NCBI RefSeq assembly: GCF_026342735.1
Contig: NZ_JAPEMM010000001.1
Location: 744,001-808,000 of the forward strand
Length of the DNA stretch: 64,000 bases
Direction of reading: 5' to 3'
From: Streptomyces sp. NBC_00193
GTDB taxonomy: Bacteria > Actinomycetota > Actinomycetes > Streptomycetales > Streptomycetaceae
The position numbers and the translations under genes were made by a program. Numbering within the stretch: position 1 is the first letter of the stretch; each line of letters begins with the position of its first letter. A model generated the notes under the pieces. That model ran no database searches. It saw nothing but the letters and a program-made list of their open reading frames with translations, and was not told where the DNA came from. Of the stretch, positions 1 through 14,356 are shown one piece after another.

Positions 1-462
1 GTGGCCGGGGAGCGCCACGTCGGCGTCCTGGCGCTGGGCCGGGCTGATCGGCAGCAGCTTGCGCCGGTCGCGCGGGGTGTGGGAGGCGTGGATGCCGCCG
101 TTGAGGATGGTCTGGAGGCGGTCGGAGATGTCGGCGTAGTCGTCGAAGCCGAGTACGCCGTCGGCCTCGGGGAGCGCTTCGGCAAGTTCCTTGCCGTAGC
201 GCTCGGCCATACAGCCGACGGCTACGACGGCCTGCGTGCGGCCGTGATCCTTGAGATCGTTGGCCTCCAGCAGGGCGTCTACGGAGTCCTTTTTGGCGGC
301 TTCGACAAAGCCGCAGGTGTTGACGACGGCTACGTCCGCATCGGCGGCGTCCTCGACGAGCTCCCAGCCATCCGCCGCCAAGCGGCCTGCGAGCTCCTCC
401 GAGTCCACCTCGTTACGGGCGCAGCCAAGAGTGACAAGGGCGACGGTACGGCGTTCGGGCAT
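1..462 (-). CDS. rimO: Ribosomal protein S12 methylthiotransferase RimO, N-terminal part (cut by window edge)
   Basis: RimO is a radical-SAM enzyme that methylthiolates a conserved aspartate of ribosomal protein S12. The visible 154 residues are the N-terminal methylthiotransferase domain. They carry the family's three cluster-binding cysteines, in TLGCARN (Cys14), VNTCGF (Cys50) and [11 protein letters not shown] (about Cys85). The radical-SAM CxxxCxxC and TRAM domains lie beyond base 1. The start is ATG at 460-462 and matches the usual [21 protein letters not shown] opening; no strong ribosome binding site precedes it. The HTH gene lies upstream on the same strand, separated by a strong hairpin, so rimO probably has its own promoter in the short gap. 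Homologous MiaB is the main alternative, but the opening sequence and gene context favour RimO. Confidence 0.93.
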   Translation of the reverse strand, partial: MPERRTVALVTLGCARNEVDSEELAGRLAADGWELVEDAADADVAVVNTCGFVEAAKKDSVDALLEANDLKDHGRTQAVVAVGCMAERYGKELAEALPEADGVLGFDDYADISDRLQTILNGGIHASHTPRDRRKLLPISPAQRQDADVALPGH

Positions 463-518
463 GGACTCAAGACTACTTCGTCCCGGCACCGGCCCCCGCC
501 TCCCGTCCCGGACGACAA

Positions 519-552
519 GATCCCCGGGGTGCGGCGCGGCACCCCGGGGATC
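519..552 (-). terminator. Terminator hairpin after the RodZ-like gene
   Basis: A perfect 14-bp inverted repeat (519-532 with 539-552, loop of 6) lies between the stop of the HTH gene and the start of rimO, both on the minus strand. There is no long T-run, which is common for streptomycete terminators. It probably ends the HTH transcript. Confidence 0.75.
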
Positions 553-566
553 CGGAACGTTCTATT

Positions 567-592
567 CCCTGCTGGTCAGCCCTGCTGGTCAG
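567..592. repeat. 13-bp perfect tandem duplication across a stop codon
   Basis: The 13-mer CCCTGCTGGTCAG occurs twice in direct tandem (567-579 and 580-592). The right-hand copy contains the stop codon of the HTH gene (589-591), so the duplication places a second copy of the stop just downstream. It looks like a recent slippage or duplication event. Confidence 0.85.
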
Positions 593-1485
593 CCCGCCTG
601 GGCCTGACCCTGACGGGGGTCGTCCTTGGTGTATGTGAGACGTTCCACCTGTCCGGGCTGGAACTCGTCCTTGATCTCCTTGCCGTTCACGAAGAGCTTC
701 ACGACCCCGGCATCGCCGAGCACCAGGTCGATGGACTCCTTGTCCGTGAACGTCTTCGACTGACCCTGTTCGAGGGTGCCGTCGAAGAGGAGCCGGCCAC
801 TGTGGTCCTTGGCCGAGATCCAGCTCTCGCCGTCGTTGGCCGTCAGGACGACCGTGACGAGGTCCTTGGGCGCGGCGGCGATGGCGCTGTCCGAGGGCTC
901 CGGCTTGGGAGCCGTGGGCGCCGGCGGCGCCTGGACCGACGGCTTGGACGCGTTGGGGGTGGGTGCGGGCTTCGGCGCGGCGGAACCTTCCGCCACCGGC
1001 CGCTTGGTCTTCTCGTCGGCGCCGCCGAAGGCCGTGAAGCCGACGAAGCCGATCACGGCGACGATGGCGGCGACCATGGCGGCGGTCCAGTTGGGCCGCT
1101 GCCGTTCGGGGCGGATCCGCTCGGCTTCGAACATCGGCGCGGCGGGGGTGGGTGCCGGCCGGCCGCCGTGGGCCGCGTCGTAGCTGTCGATCAGGGGTTC
1201 CGGATCGAGTCGTACGGCACGGGCGAGCGTACGGATGTGGCCGCGGGCATAGACGTCGCCGCCGCAGCGCGTGAAATCGTCGGATTCGATCGCGTGCACG
1301 ATCGGAATGCGCACGCGGGTGGTGGAACTGACCTCGTCGACAGTCAGCCCGGCGGCGATCCGGGCCTTCTTGAGGGCCGTCCCGATGGACGGCTCTTCGA
1401 CGGAACGTTCGACGAGGCGGTCCTCGGACCGGTCGTCGGTCGAAGGCCGCTCTTCTTCGGGGGAGTTGGCGTTGCCGATGGACAC
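589..1485 (-). CDS. RodZ-like membrane-anchored helix-turn-helix protein (DUF4115)
   Basis: This 298-residue protein has an XRE-type HTH of the RodZ kind (about residues 33-100, ALKKARIAAGLTVDEVSS then the ALESDD-like HAIESDDF and YARGHIRTLARAVRLD). An Ala/Pro-rich stretch, one membrane helix (about 133-155) and a C-terminal DUF4115 beta domain follow. In RodZ the HTH faces the cytoplasm and binds MreB; here the role is inferred to be cell shape or division. I chose GTG at 1483-1485 because GAAAGG lies 7 bases upstream. An in-frame GTG at 1510-1512 has no ribosome binding site and would lie almost at the likely transcription start. It sits between ftsK and rimO, a common streptomycete arrangement. 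Confidence 0.88.
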   Translation of the reverse strand: MSIGNANSPEEERPSTDDRSEDRLVERSVEEPSIGTALKKARIAAGLTVDEVSSTTRVRIPIVHAIESDDFTRCGGDVYARGHIRTLARAVRLDPEPLIDSYDAAHGGRPAPTPAAPMFEAERIRPERQRPNWTAAMVAAIVAVIGFVGFTAFGGADEKTKRPVAEGSAAPKPAPTPNASKPSVQAPPAPTAPKPEPSDSAIAAAPKDLVTVVLTANDGESWISAKDHSGRLLFDGTLEQGQSKTFTDKESIDLVLGDAGVVKLFVNGKEIKDEFQPGQVERLTYTKDDPRQGQAQAG

Positions 1486-1525
1486 GAGGGCGCCTTTCGA
1501 GCGTGTAGCCACCTGCTGGATGTCC

Positions 1526-1556
1526 AGTCTAGGGGGGTGACGAAAGGGTGGAGCAA
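1526..1556 (-). promoter_or_regulatory. Predicted housekeeping promoter of the RodZ-like gene
   Basis: On the minus strand TTGCTC (1551-1556) and TAGACT (1526-1531) form a -35/-10 pair with a 19-bp spacer, slightly long for HrdB-type sigma. Transcription would start near 1519, about 34 bases before the chosen GTG. Read by eye only. Confidence 0.45.
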
Positions 1557-1688
1557 CCGGAGGGGCACCTCCCTACGCCATACGAATGGCCAGGGGGCTC
1601 CCGCCCGGTGCGGCGACCCGGAACGGACCGCCACTCCCTCAACTAGACACGCGACCGGGGGAAACGGTTGCCCCCGATCCTTTGCCCG

Positions 1689-4490
1689 TTACTCGGGAGT
1701 CTCCCCGCGGATCACCGCGAGCACGCCGTCGAGCTCGTCGGCCTTCAGCAGCACGTCGCGCGCCTTCGACCCCTCGCTCGGTCCGACGATCCCCCGGGAC
1801 TCCATCAGGTCCATCAGCCGCCCGGCCTTCGCGAACCCGACCCGCAGCTTGCGCTGGAGCATCGAGGTGGACCCGAACTGCGTGGAGACCACCAGCTCGG
1901 CCGCCTGGCACAGCAGGTCGAGGTCGTCGCCGATCTCCTCGTCGATCTCCTTCTTCTGCTTCTGCCCGACGGTGACGTCGTTGCGGAAGACCGGGGCCAT
2001 CTGGTCCTTGCAGTGCTGCACGATCCCGGCGATCTCGTCCTCGGTGACGAAGGCGCCCTGGAGCCGCACGGGCTTGTTCGCGCCCATGGGCAGGAACAGC
2101 CCGTCGCCCTTGCCGATGAGCTTCTCCGCGCCCGGCTGGTCGAGGATGACCCGGCTGTCGGCGAGCGAGGAGGTGGCGAAGGCCAGGCGCGAGGGCACGT
2201 TCGCCTTGATCAGACCGGTCACCACGTCCACCGAGGGCCGCTGGGTCGCGAGCACCAGGTGGATGCCGGCCGCGCGGGCCAGCTGGGTGATGCGGACGAT
2301 CGAGTCCTCCACGTCGCGCGGGGCCACCATCATCAGGTCGGCGAGCTCGTCGACGATCACCAGCAGGTACGGGTACGGGCTGAGCTCCCGCTCGCTGCCC
2401 GGCGGCAGTTTGATCTTGCCGTCGCGGATCGCCTGGTTGAAGTCGTCGATGTGCCGGTAGCCGAAGGCGGCCAGGTCGTCGTAGCGCAGGTCCATCTCGC
2501 GCACGACCCACTGCAGCGCCTCGGCGGCCCGCTTGGGGTTGGTGATGATCGGCGTGATCAGGTGCGGGATGCCCTCGTACGCCGTCAGCTCCACCCGCTT
2601 GGGGTCCACGAGCACCATCCGGACGTCCTCCGGGGTGGCCCGCACCATCACCGAGGTGATCAGGCAGTTGATGCAGGAGGACTTTCCGGAACCGGTGGCT
2701 CCGGCGACCAGGACGTGCGGCATCTTCGCCAGGTTGGCCATGACGTAGCCGCCCTCGACGTCCTTGCCGAGCGCCACCAGCATCGGGTGGTCGTCCTCGG
2801 CGGCGTCCGCCAGCCGCAGGACGTCCCCCAGGTTGACCATCTCGCGGTCGGTGTTCGGGATCTCGATGCCGACCGCCGACTTGCCCGGAATCGGGCTGAT
2901 GATGCGCACGTCGGGCGAGGCCACGGCGTAGGCGATGTTCTTCGCCAGCGCCGTGATCCGCTCGACCTTCACGGCCGGGCCGAGCTCCACCTCGTAGCGG
3001 GTCACCGTCGGGCCCCGGGTGAAACCGGTGACCTTCGCGTCGACCTTGAACTCCATGAACACGTTCGTCAGGGAGGCCACGACCGCGTCGTTCGCGGCGC
3101 TGCGGGTCTTGCCCGGGCCGCCCTTCTCCAGCAGGTCAAGCGAGGGCAGGGAGTACGTGATGTCCCCGCGCAGCTGGAGCTGCTCCGCGCGGGGCGGCAG
3201 CGCCTGGGTCGGGGGCGGGGTCTTGGTCAGGTCGGGAACGGACAGCGTCCCGGAGGCCGCCGCCGTGGTGTCGTGCGGCGGGGCCGCGTCGGCGGGCTCC
3301 TCCTCGCGGGCGGCCTTCTCCTCGCGGGACGGCCCCTCCTCCCGGGCCGCCGGAACCGGGGCGGTGATCTCCGCACCCTCACGCTCCATCGAGATGCCCT
3401 GCGTGAGGTCGGCGACCAGCGGGGAGGGCGGCATCCCGCCGTACACCACCCCGTCCAGCGCGGCGGCGGCCGCCGCGGCCACGTCGACGGCGTCCATCCC
3501 GCGGTCCATGGACCGGCCCGAGGCCCGCCGGGGGCGCCGGCGCCGGGCGAGCGCCTCCTCCTCGGCGGCCTCCGCCGGGTCTCCCGGCCCGGCAGCGCCG
3601 GAGCGGGCCCGCCACTGCTCGGCATCGTGCCGGTCCGCGGCGGCCGAGGCCGCGCTCGCGGCGTCCCCGTACTCGGCATACTCGGCGTCGTGTTCGTTCG
3701 GAGCGATGACCCCGAGGCGGATCCCCGCGCTCCGCAGCCGCTGCGGGATCGCGTTGACGGGGGTGGCGGTGACCACCAGCAGCCCGAACACGGTGAGCAG
3801 CACCAGCATCGGCACGGCCAGCGGCGCGCCCATGGTGAAGATCAGCGGCTTCGAGGCGCCCCAGCCGATCAGCCCGCCGGCGTTCTGCATGGCGGTGGTG
3901 CCCTCGTCGCGCCCGGGGGCTCCGCAGGCGATGTGCACGAGCCCCAGGACTCCGACGACCAGCGCCGAGAGCCCGATGCCGATGCGGCCGTTGGCATCGG
4001 CCTGTTCGGGATGGCGGATGAAACGTACCGCCATGACGCCGAGCAGGACCGGCACGAGCAGGTCGAGCCGCCCGAAGGCGCCGGTGACCAGCATGGTCAC
4101 CAGGTCCCCGACGGGCCCGCTCAGGTTCGACCAGGTCCCGGCGGCGACGATCAGCGCGAGCGCGAGCAGCAGCAGGGCGAGGCCGTCCTTGCGGTGGGCC
4201 GGGTCGAGGTTCTTCGCACCCTGCCCGATGCCGCGGAAGATCGCGCCGACCGCGTGCGCGATGCCGAGCCAGAAGGCGCGCACCAGCCGCAGCACTCCCC
4301 CGGTGGGGGACGGCGCGGGCTTCGGCGCGACCTTCTTGACGGGGCCGCGCTTGGCGGCGGGCGCCGCCTTCTTGGCGGGCGGCTTGCGGGCTGGGGCAGC
4401 CTTCTTCGCCGGCGCCGTCGTACGGCCGGTGCGGCCCTTCGCGGTGCCCGCCGTGCTCTGGGAACCCTTACCGGACGTACTTGAGGCCAT
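1689..4490 (-). CDS. ftsK: DNA translocase FtsK/SpoIIIE
   Basis: This septal DNA pump moves chromosomes out of closing septa; in Streptomyces it acts at sporulation septation. The 933-residue protein has a Lys/Ala/Pro-rich N-terminus, about four membrane helices (roughly residues 60-230), a long acidic/Pro linker, and the FtsK motor. The Walker A motif GATGSGKS lies near residue 597 and Walker B (LLVIVDELADLM) near 713. The last about 65 residues form the gamma winged helix that reads polar KOPS/FRS sequences (STSMLQRKLRVGFAKAGRLMD). The ATG at 4488-4490 (MASSTSGKG) is the customary start, but no clear Shine-Dalgarno precedes it. A longer in-frame reading to 4694 lacks family similarity. It is upstream of the RodZ-like gene on the same strand. 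Confidence 0.95.
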   Translation of the reverse strand: MASSTSGKGSQSTAGTAKGRTGRTTAPAKKAAPARKPPAKKAAPAAKRGPVKKVAPKPAPSPTGGVLRLVRAFWLGIAHAVGAIFRGIGQGAKNLDPAHRKDGLALLLLALALIVAAGTWSNLSGPVGDLVTMLVTGAFGRLDLLVPVLLGVMAVRFIRHPEQADANGRIGIGLSALVVGVLGLVHIACGAPGRDEGTTAMQNAGGLIGWGASKPLIFTMGAPLAVPMLVLLTVFGLLVVTATPVNAIPQRLRSAGIRLGVIAPNEHDAEYAEYGDAASAASAAADRHDAEQWRARSGAAGPGDPAEAAEEEALARRRRPRRASGRSMDRGMDAVDVAAAAAAALDGVVYGGMPPSPLVADLTQGISMEREGAEITAPVPAAREEGPSREEKAAREEEPADAAPPHDTTAAASGTLSVPDLTKTPPPTQALPPRAEQLQLRGDITYSLPSLDLLEKGGPGKTRSAANDAVVASLTNVFMEFKVDAKVTGFTRGPTVTRYEVELGPAVKVERITALAKNIAYAVASPDVRIISPIPGKSAVGIEIPNTDREMVNLGDVLRLADAAEDDHPMLVALGKDVEGGYVMANLAKMPHVLVAGATGSGKSSCINCLITSVMVRATPEDVRMVLVDPKRVELTAYEGIPHLITPIITNPKRAAEALQWVVREMDLRYDDLAAFGYRHIDDFNQAIRDGKIKLPPGSERELSPYPYLLVIVDELADLMMVAPRDVEDSIVRITQLARAAGIHLVLATQRPSVDVVTGLIKANVPSRLAFATSSLADSRVILDQPGAEKLIGKGDGLFLPMGANKPVRLQGAFVTEDEIAGIVQHCKDQMAPVFRNDVTVGQKQKKEIDEEIGDDLDLLCQAAELVVSTQFGSTSMLQRKLRVGFAKAGRLMDLMESRGIVGPSEGSKARDVLLKADELDGVLAVIRGETPE

Positions 4491-4707
4491 GCGCCCGAGG
4501 TTACCGGTGCGCGCGCCGGTGGACACGCGTGCCCACCCCTTCACCCGTTCGTGTCGTTCCGGGTCTCGGGTGGGAGACGCCCGCGGGCTCGGCCCGTACC
4601 GGCGGCCCGCCCTGACGTCCCGCCAGACCTGACGGCCCGCCAAGCGGGCCCGCACGCGCCCCTCCCGGGTCACGAACGGGCTCGGCAGCCTCACCCAGCC
4701 GCGAACC

Positions 4708-5394
4708 TCAGCCGTGAGCGGGCAGCACGGGAGCCCCGCCGCCCGTCCCCGGTTCCAGCGCGTCGAGCGCCCGCCGCAGCCCGGTGAGCTTGCGCTCCAG
4801 GTGCGCCGCGGTGGCCACCACCGAGGGATCGGCCGCTTCCTCGCCGAGCTGCTTGGTCAGCGCCTCCGCCTGCTCCTCCACGGCGGCGAGCCGCGCGGAG
4901 AGCTCGGCCAGCAGGCCGGCCGTCTCCTTGGAGCCGTCCACCGCGCCGTTGGAGCCGCCGCCCTCCAGCTGGAGCCTCAGCAGCGCCGCCTGCTCGCGCA
5001 GTTGGCAGTTCTTCGTATACAGCTCGACGAACACCGAGACCTTGGCCCGCAGCACCCACGGGTCGAAGGGCTTGGAGATGTAGTCCACCGCGCCCGCCGC
5101 GTACCCGCGGAAGGTGTGGTGCGGACCGTGGTTGATCGCCGTGAGGAAGATGATCGGGATGTCCCGGGTCCGCTCACGCCGCTTGATGTGCGCGGCCGTC
5201 TCGAACCCGTCCATGCCCGGCATCTGCACGTCGAGCAAAATGACCGCGAAGTCGTCCGTCAGCAGCGCCTTGAGCGCTTCCTCCCCTGACGACGCCCGGA
5301 CCAGTGTCTGATCGAGCGCGGAGAGGATGGCCTCCAGCGCCAGCAGATTCTCCGGCCGGTCGTCGACCAGGAGGATCTTGGCCTTCTGCACCAT
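4708..5394 (-). CDS. osaB: Response regulator OsaB-like (REC domain plus coiled coil)
   Basis: This 228-residue protein has an N-terminal receiver domain: KILLVDDRPENL acidic pocket, phospho-acceptor Asp in VILLDVQMPGMDG, and conserved Lys in ISKPFDPW. It has no DNA-binding output. The C-terminal half is a Gln/Leu/Glu-rich helical region (LREQAALLRLQLEG onward) likely to form a coiled coil. The start is ATG at 5392-5394 with AGGAGGA about 5 bases upstream; longer readings are not supported. It lies 229 bp downstream of the hybrid kinase gene on the same strand. In S. coelicolor the equivalent pair OsaA/OsaB (SCO5748/SCO5749, recalled) is needed for osmoadaptation. I transfer that name by architecture and context. 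Confidence 0.85.
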   Translation of the reverse strand: MVQKAKILLVDDRPENLLALEAILSALDQTLVRASSGEEALKALLTDDFAVILLDVQMPGMDGFETAAHIKRRERTRDIPIIFLTAINHGPHHTFRGYAAGAVDYISKPFDPWVLRAKVSVFVELYTKNCQLREQAALLRLQLEGGGSNGAVDGSKETAGLLAELSARLAAVEEQAEALTKQLGEEAADPSVVATAAHLERKLTGLRRALDALEPGTGGGAPVLPAHG

Positions 5395-5623
5395 GCCCTG
5401 TCCTCCTCGCCCCGGCATGGGGCCTCCCCGGCTCCTGGCTCCGGCCTGTGCGCCGGGCCCCGCCCCAGAGGACGGCATCCTTGCGCCGTCCGTCCTTGTG
5501 CCGGTCATCGTAGCCCCAGTCCCGAGATCGCCACACCCTGTCACCAAGATGTCACAGCGCACGAAGCGGAAACGTGGTGGAAGGGCAGAAGGTTCCCTCG
5601 GGAGTCCCCCTCCGCCCGCCCGG

Positions 5624-11134
<5,511 letters not shown>

Positions 11135-11419
11135 CGTGTCCCTCCCGAAGGGGTCGACCACTGTTCCACCGGGCATCTTGTTCATCAGACCGCGTCCACT
11201 TACGCCGTGCCCATCTACGCCGTGCCCATCCACGCAGTGCCCATGTACCGCGTGACTCCAAGCCTGCCCAGTGTTTCACCCCGGCCGAACCCGGCCATAA
11301 CACTCCGGCACCATCGCACACCGGCCGCACCCTGCGGGTGGATTCCCAGACGACGGCACCATGGCGACCGTGAAGGTAAGTAACCTGGCATCCGTTGTCC
11401 ACCGCGTCGAAGGAGACTT
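11135..11419. other. Divergent osaA/osaC control region
   Basis: This 285-bp gap between the kinase GTG and the osaC GTG must hold both promoters. It contains a 15-bp tandem repeat (11201-11245). I found no convincing -35/-10 pair and no clear SigB-type element by eye. Confidence 0.6.
11201..11245. repeat. 15-bp tandem repeat, three units
   Basis: TACGCCGTGCCCATC occurs at 11201-11215 and 11216-11230 without change, and a third unit at 11231-11245 has three mismatches. It lies in the osaA 5' region. Because 15 is a multiple of three the unit is also readable in frame (GHGVD) upstream of the kinase start. Confidence 0.9.
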
Positions 11420-13942
11420 GTGATCACGGCACGGGCGGCTGCCAGTTTCGATCCACAGGGGCGTTCAGTCGCTGCTGCCCGCGCATTCGTCCGCGACACC
11501 CTCCAGGGCTGGGGTTTCGCAGACATCGTCGACGACGCGGTGGTCCTCACCAGCGAGCTCGTCACCAACGCCGTGGTCCACGCCGGCACCCGCGCCGAGG
11601 TCCTGTGCCTGCGCACCGAGGACGGCGTACGGGTCGAGGTCGCCGACCGCTACCCGGAGCGCGAGCTCCCGCTCCAGCACCCCGGCGATCGCCCGTACGC
11701 CGATCCCGACCGCGAGAACGGCCGCGGGCTCATGCTCTGCGCCGCCCTCGCCACCCGCTGGGGCGTCGAGTACACGGCCACGCACAAGCACGTGTGGTTC
11801 CGGCTCGACATGCCGGACCGTCCGGTCGGTACCCGCTCCGCGGGACCCGTCGTCCCCGACCAGCTGCTCCCCCTGGCCGACAGCCGGGTCCGGGTCGCCG
11901 TCCTCCAGATCGACTCCGCCGGCACCGTCTCCGCCTGGAACGAGGACGCCGAGATCATCTTCGGCCACCTCGCCTCGAAGGCGGTCGGCCGCCCGCTCGC
12001 CGAGCTCGCCGCCTGGCCGCAGACCCCCGGCACCGGTACCGGCATCGCCGAGGCCCTGCGCCTGTCCCGCTGGGAGGGCAGCTACGGCATCCGCGGCGCC
12101 GACGGCCGCGTCATCCCCATCTACGCCTCCCACCTGCGGGTCCGCGATGCCCACGGGGAGCCCTCCATCGTCTGCCTGCTCGTGCACGACGACGAGCGGG
12201 CCCTGCTGCAGAGCCCCGTACGGGTCCCCATGGACGGCGGCCAGCTCACCGAGTCCCGCCCCACGGACCCCTTCGAGATCTTCATCGGCTCCCCCGCCCC
12301 CGACGACCTCGACGGCCTCCTCCAGCGCACCGTGGAACGCGCCCGCGACCTCCTCGACGCCGACTCCGCCTTCCTCCTCCTCGCCACCGACGACGAGACC
12401 GAGCTCGAGGTCCGCGCCACCACCGGCCTGCCCTCCACCCGCCAGCGCTTCGCGCGCGTCCCCGTCGAAGCCGGCACCAACCGGTACGGCAGCGCCCGCA
12501 TGCCCGCCGTCCACGAGGACCTCGTCGTCGTCCCCGGCGCGGTACCCCTGCTGGAAGCCACCGGCATGCGCTCCGCCATCACCGTCCCCCTCAAGGTCGA
12601 AGGCCGCCTCACCGGCTCCCTCGGAGTCGCCGCCGAAGTCCCCGGCCGCTACTCCAACGACGACGCCCTGCGCTTGCAGTTCGCCGCGGACCGGATCGCC
12701 CTCGCCGTGGAATCGGCTCGCCTCGGCGAGCTCGAACGGCTGCGCCGCGGATCCCTGTCCTTCCTCGTCGAGGCCTCCGACCTGCTCGCCGGCACCCTCG
12801 ACCGGGACCAGACGCTGGCCCTCATGGCCCAGATGACCGTCCCCACCCTCGCGACCTGGTGCGCCGTCTACACCATCGCCGACCAGGCCTCCGACCCGTT
12901 CCTCTCCTACGTCCTGCACGAGGACGAGGAACGCATCGACGGCCTCAAGGCCCTGCTCGCCCAGGTCAGCCCGCCCGAACCGGTCCGCGAGTCCGGCGCC
13001 CGCCCCTGGCCCGAGACCTCCCTGGCGGTCGGCGGCGAGACGGTGGTCCTCCCGCTCCTCGCCCGCAACCGCGTCATCGGCATGCTGACCCTCGGCAAGC
13101 CCTCCGAGGAGCACTTCCGGCAGGAGATCCTCGAACTCGCCGAGGACCTCTCCCGCCGCGCCGCCCTCGCCCTGGACAACGCCCGCCTCTACTCCGAGCG
13201 CACCGCCATCAGCCGCTCGCTCCAGCGCAGCCTGCTGCCGCCCGGGTCCCCGACCATCCCCGGCATCGAGGTCGAGGTCATCTACCGCGCGGCCGGCGAG
13301 GGCAACGAGGTGGGCGGCGACTTCTACGACGTCTTCCCGATCCGCCCCGGCGTCTACGGGTTCGCCATCGGCGACGTCTGCGGTACGGGCCCGGAGGCGG
13401 CCGCGGTCACCGGCCTGGCCCGCCACGCCTTGCGCCTCCTGGCCCGCGAGGGCCTGGGCGGCCCGGCCGTGCTGGAGCGCCTCAACGCGGCGATCCTCGA
13501 CGAGGGCGACCGCAGCCGCTTCCTCACGCTCCTGTACGGCGAGCTGCACCCGCAGCCCGACGGCGGCGCCCACATGAAGGTCGTCTGCGCGGGTCACCCG
13601 CTGCCGCTGCGCCTGCGCCCGAACGGCGAGGTGACCTCCGCCGCCGACCCGCAGCCCCTCCTCGGCGTCCTCGACGACCTGGACCTCTACGAGCAGACCC
13701 TCACCCTGGACCCCGGTGACGTGCTCCTCTGCGTCACCGACGGCGTCACCGAACGCCGCGAGGGCACGCGCATGCTCGGCGACGACGGCCTGGCCGAGGT
13801 CCTCACCACCTGTACGGGCCTCACGGCCGGCGCCGTCGCCTCCCGCGTCCTGCGCGCGGTGGAACGCTTCGCCGCCGAACCGGCCTCCGACGACATGGCC
13901 ATCCTTGCCTTCCGCATCCCCCGGCAGCGCGACGGCGACTGA
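11420..13942 (+). CDS. osaC: OsaC-like regulator: anti-sigma kinase domain, PAS, GAF and SpoIIE/PP2C phosphatase
   Basis: This 840-residue soluble protein starts with an RsbW-type ATP-binding domain (residues 1-130; N box ELVTNAVVHA, glycine box ENGRGLMLC). A PAS-like domain (about 155-265), one or two GAF domains (about 290-600) and a C-terminal SpoIIE-type PP2C phosphatase (about 610-835) follow. The PP2C motifs are VGGDFYDVF, GDVCGTGPEAA and the late DDMAILAF. Such proteins couple a partner-switching kinase and phosphatase around an anti-sigma/sigma pair. S. coelicolor OsaC (SCO5747, recalled) modulates SigB after osmotic stress and lies divergent to osaA, as here. The start is GTG at 11420 with AAGGAG 5 bases upstream. 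Confidence 0.9.
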   Translation: MITARAAASFDPQGRSVAAARAFVRDTLQGWGFADIVDDAVVLTSELVTNAVVHAGTRAEVLCLRTEDGVRVEVADRYPERELPLQHPGDRPYADPDRENGRGLMLCAALATRWGVEYTATHKHVWFRLDMPDRPVGTRSAGPVVPDQLLPLADSRVRVAVLQIDSAGTVSAWNEDAEIIFGHLASKAVGRPLAELAAWPQTPGTGTGIAEALRLSRWEGSYGIRGADGRVIPIYASHLRVRDAHGEPSIVCLLVHDDERALLQSPVRVPMDGGQLTESRPTDPFEIFIGSPAPDDLDGLLQRTVERARDLLDADSAFLLLATDDETELEVRATTGLPSTRQRFARVPVEAGTNRYGSARMPAVHEDLVVVPGAVPLLEATGMRSAITVPLKVEGRLTGSLGVAAEVPGRYSNDDALRLQFAADRIALAVESARLGELERLRRGSLSFLVEASDLLAGTLDRDQTLALMAQMTVPTLATWCAVYTIADQASDPFLSYVLHEDEERIDGLKALLAQVSPPEPVRESGARPWPETSLAVGGETVVLPLLARNRVIGMLTLGKPSEEHFRQEILELAEDLSRRAALALDNARLYSERTAISRSLQRSLLPPGSPTIPGIEVEVIYRAAGEGNEVGGDFYDVFPIRPGVYGFAIGDVCGTGPEAAAVTGLARHALRLLAREGLGGPAVLERLNAAILDEGDRSRFLTLLYGELHPQPDGGAHMKVVCAGHPLPLRLRPNGEVTSAADPQPLLGVLDDLDLYEQTLTLDPGDVLLCVTDGVTERREGTRMLGDDGLAEVLTTCTGLTAGAVASRVLRAVERFAAEPASDDMAILAFRIPRQRDGD

Positions 13943-13962
13943 GCACCGTCGCGCCATTCGCC

Positions 13963-14181
13963 TCAGCGGCGGGGCCCCGGCACCAGGATCATGAACGACG
14001 GGGCCGCCATTTCCCCGGTCCAGGGGGCACTGCCCGTCTCGACGACGGCGTCACGGCCGCCGGCGGACCGGGAGGGGGACACGGACGAGGGCGTGGACGA
14101 GGACGAGGACGGGGAGGCGCTTTCGGCAGCCAGGGCCGTCCTGAACGTGTGGGCGAGGTGTCGGATCCGGTCGGTGTTCAT
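13963..14181 (-). CDS. Small hypothetical protein, 72 aa
   Basis: I do not recognise a family. The protein begins MNTDRIRHLAHTFRTALAAES, an amphipathic helix, then a Ser/Pro-rich stretch (SPSSSSSTPSSVSPS) and a C-terminal AAPSFMILVPGPRR. The start at 14179-14181 is well supported by GGGAGGA seven bases upstream, and GC-rich third positions fit real coding. It is convergent with osaC, with only 20 bp between stop codons, and is read on the minus strand after the next gene. There is no signal peptide or membrane helix. Confidence 0.6.
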   Translation of the reverse strand: MNTDRIRHLAHTFRTALAAESASPSSSSSTPSSVSPSRSAGGRDAVVETGSAPWTGEMAAPSFMILVPGPRR

Positions 14182-14312
14182 GAGCGTTCCTCCCGTGGAT
14201 CGAGGGCCTGGGAACTCCTGCCTTGCTGATCCCATTGCGCCCCGAGCCCCGCCCCTGGTCACGGCCCGAAGATTCGGGGCTTGACGGGAAGTCCCGGACC
14301 CCCCTCACGCAC

Positions 14313-14344
14313 AAAAGGGCCCCCGCCACGAGGCAGAGGCCCTT
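14313..14344 (-). terminator. Terminator after the 213-aa hypothetical gene
   Basis: A 7-bp stem (14315-14321 with 14338-14344) is followed on the minus strand by TTTT. It lies just past the stop of the hypothetical gene at 14357. Confidence 0.6.
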
Positions 14345-14356
14345 CCACACCGTCCC

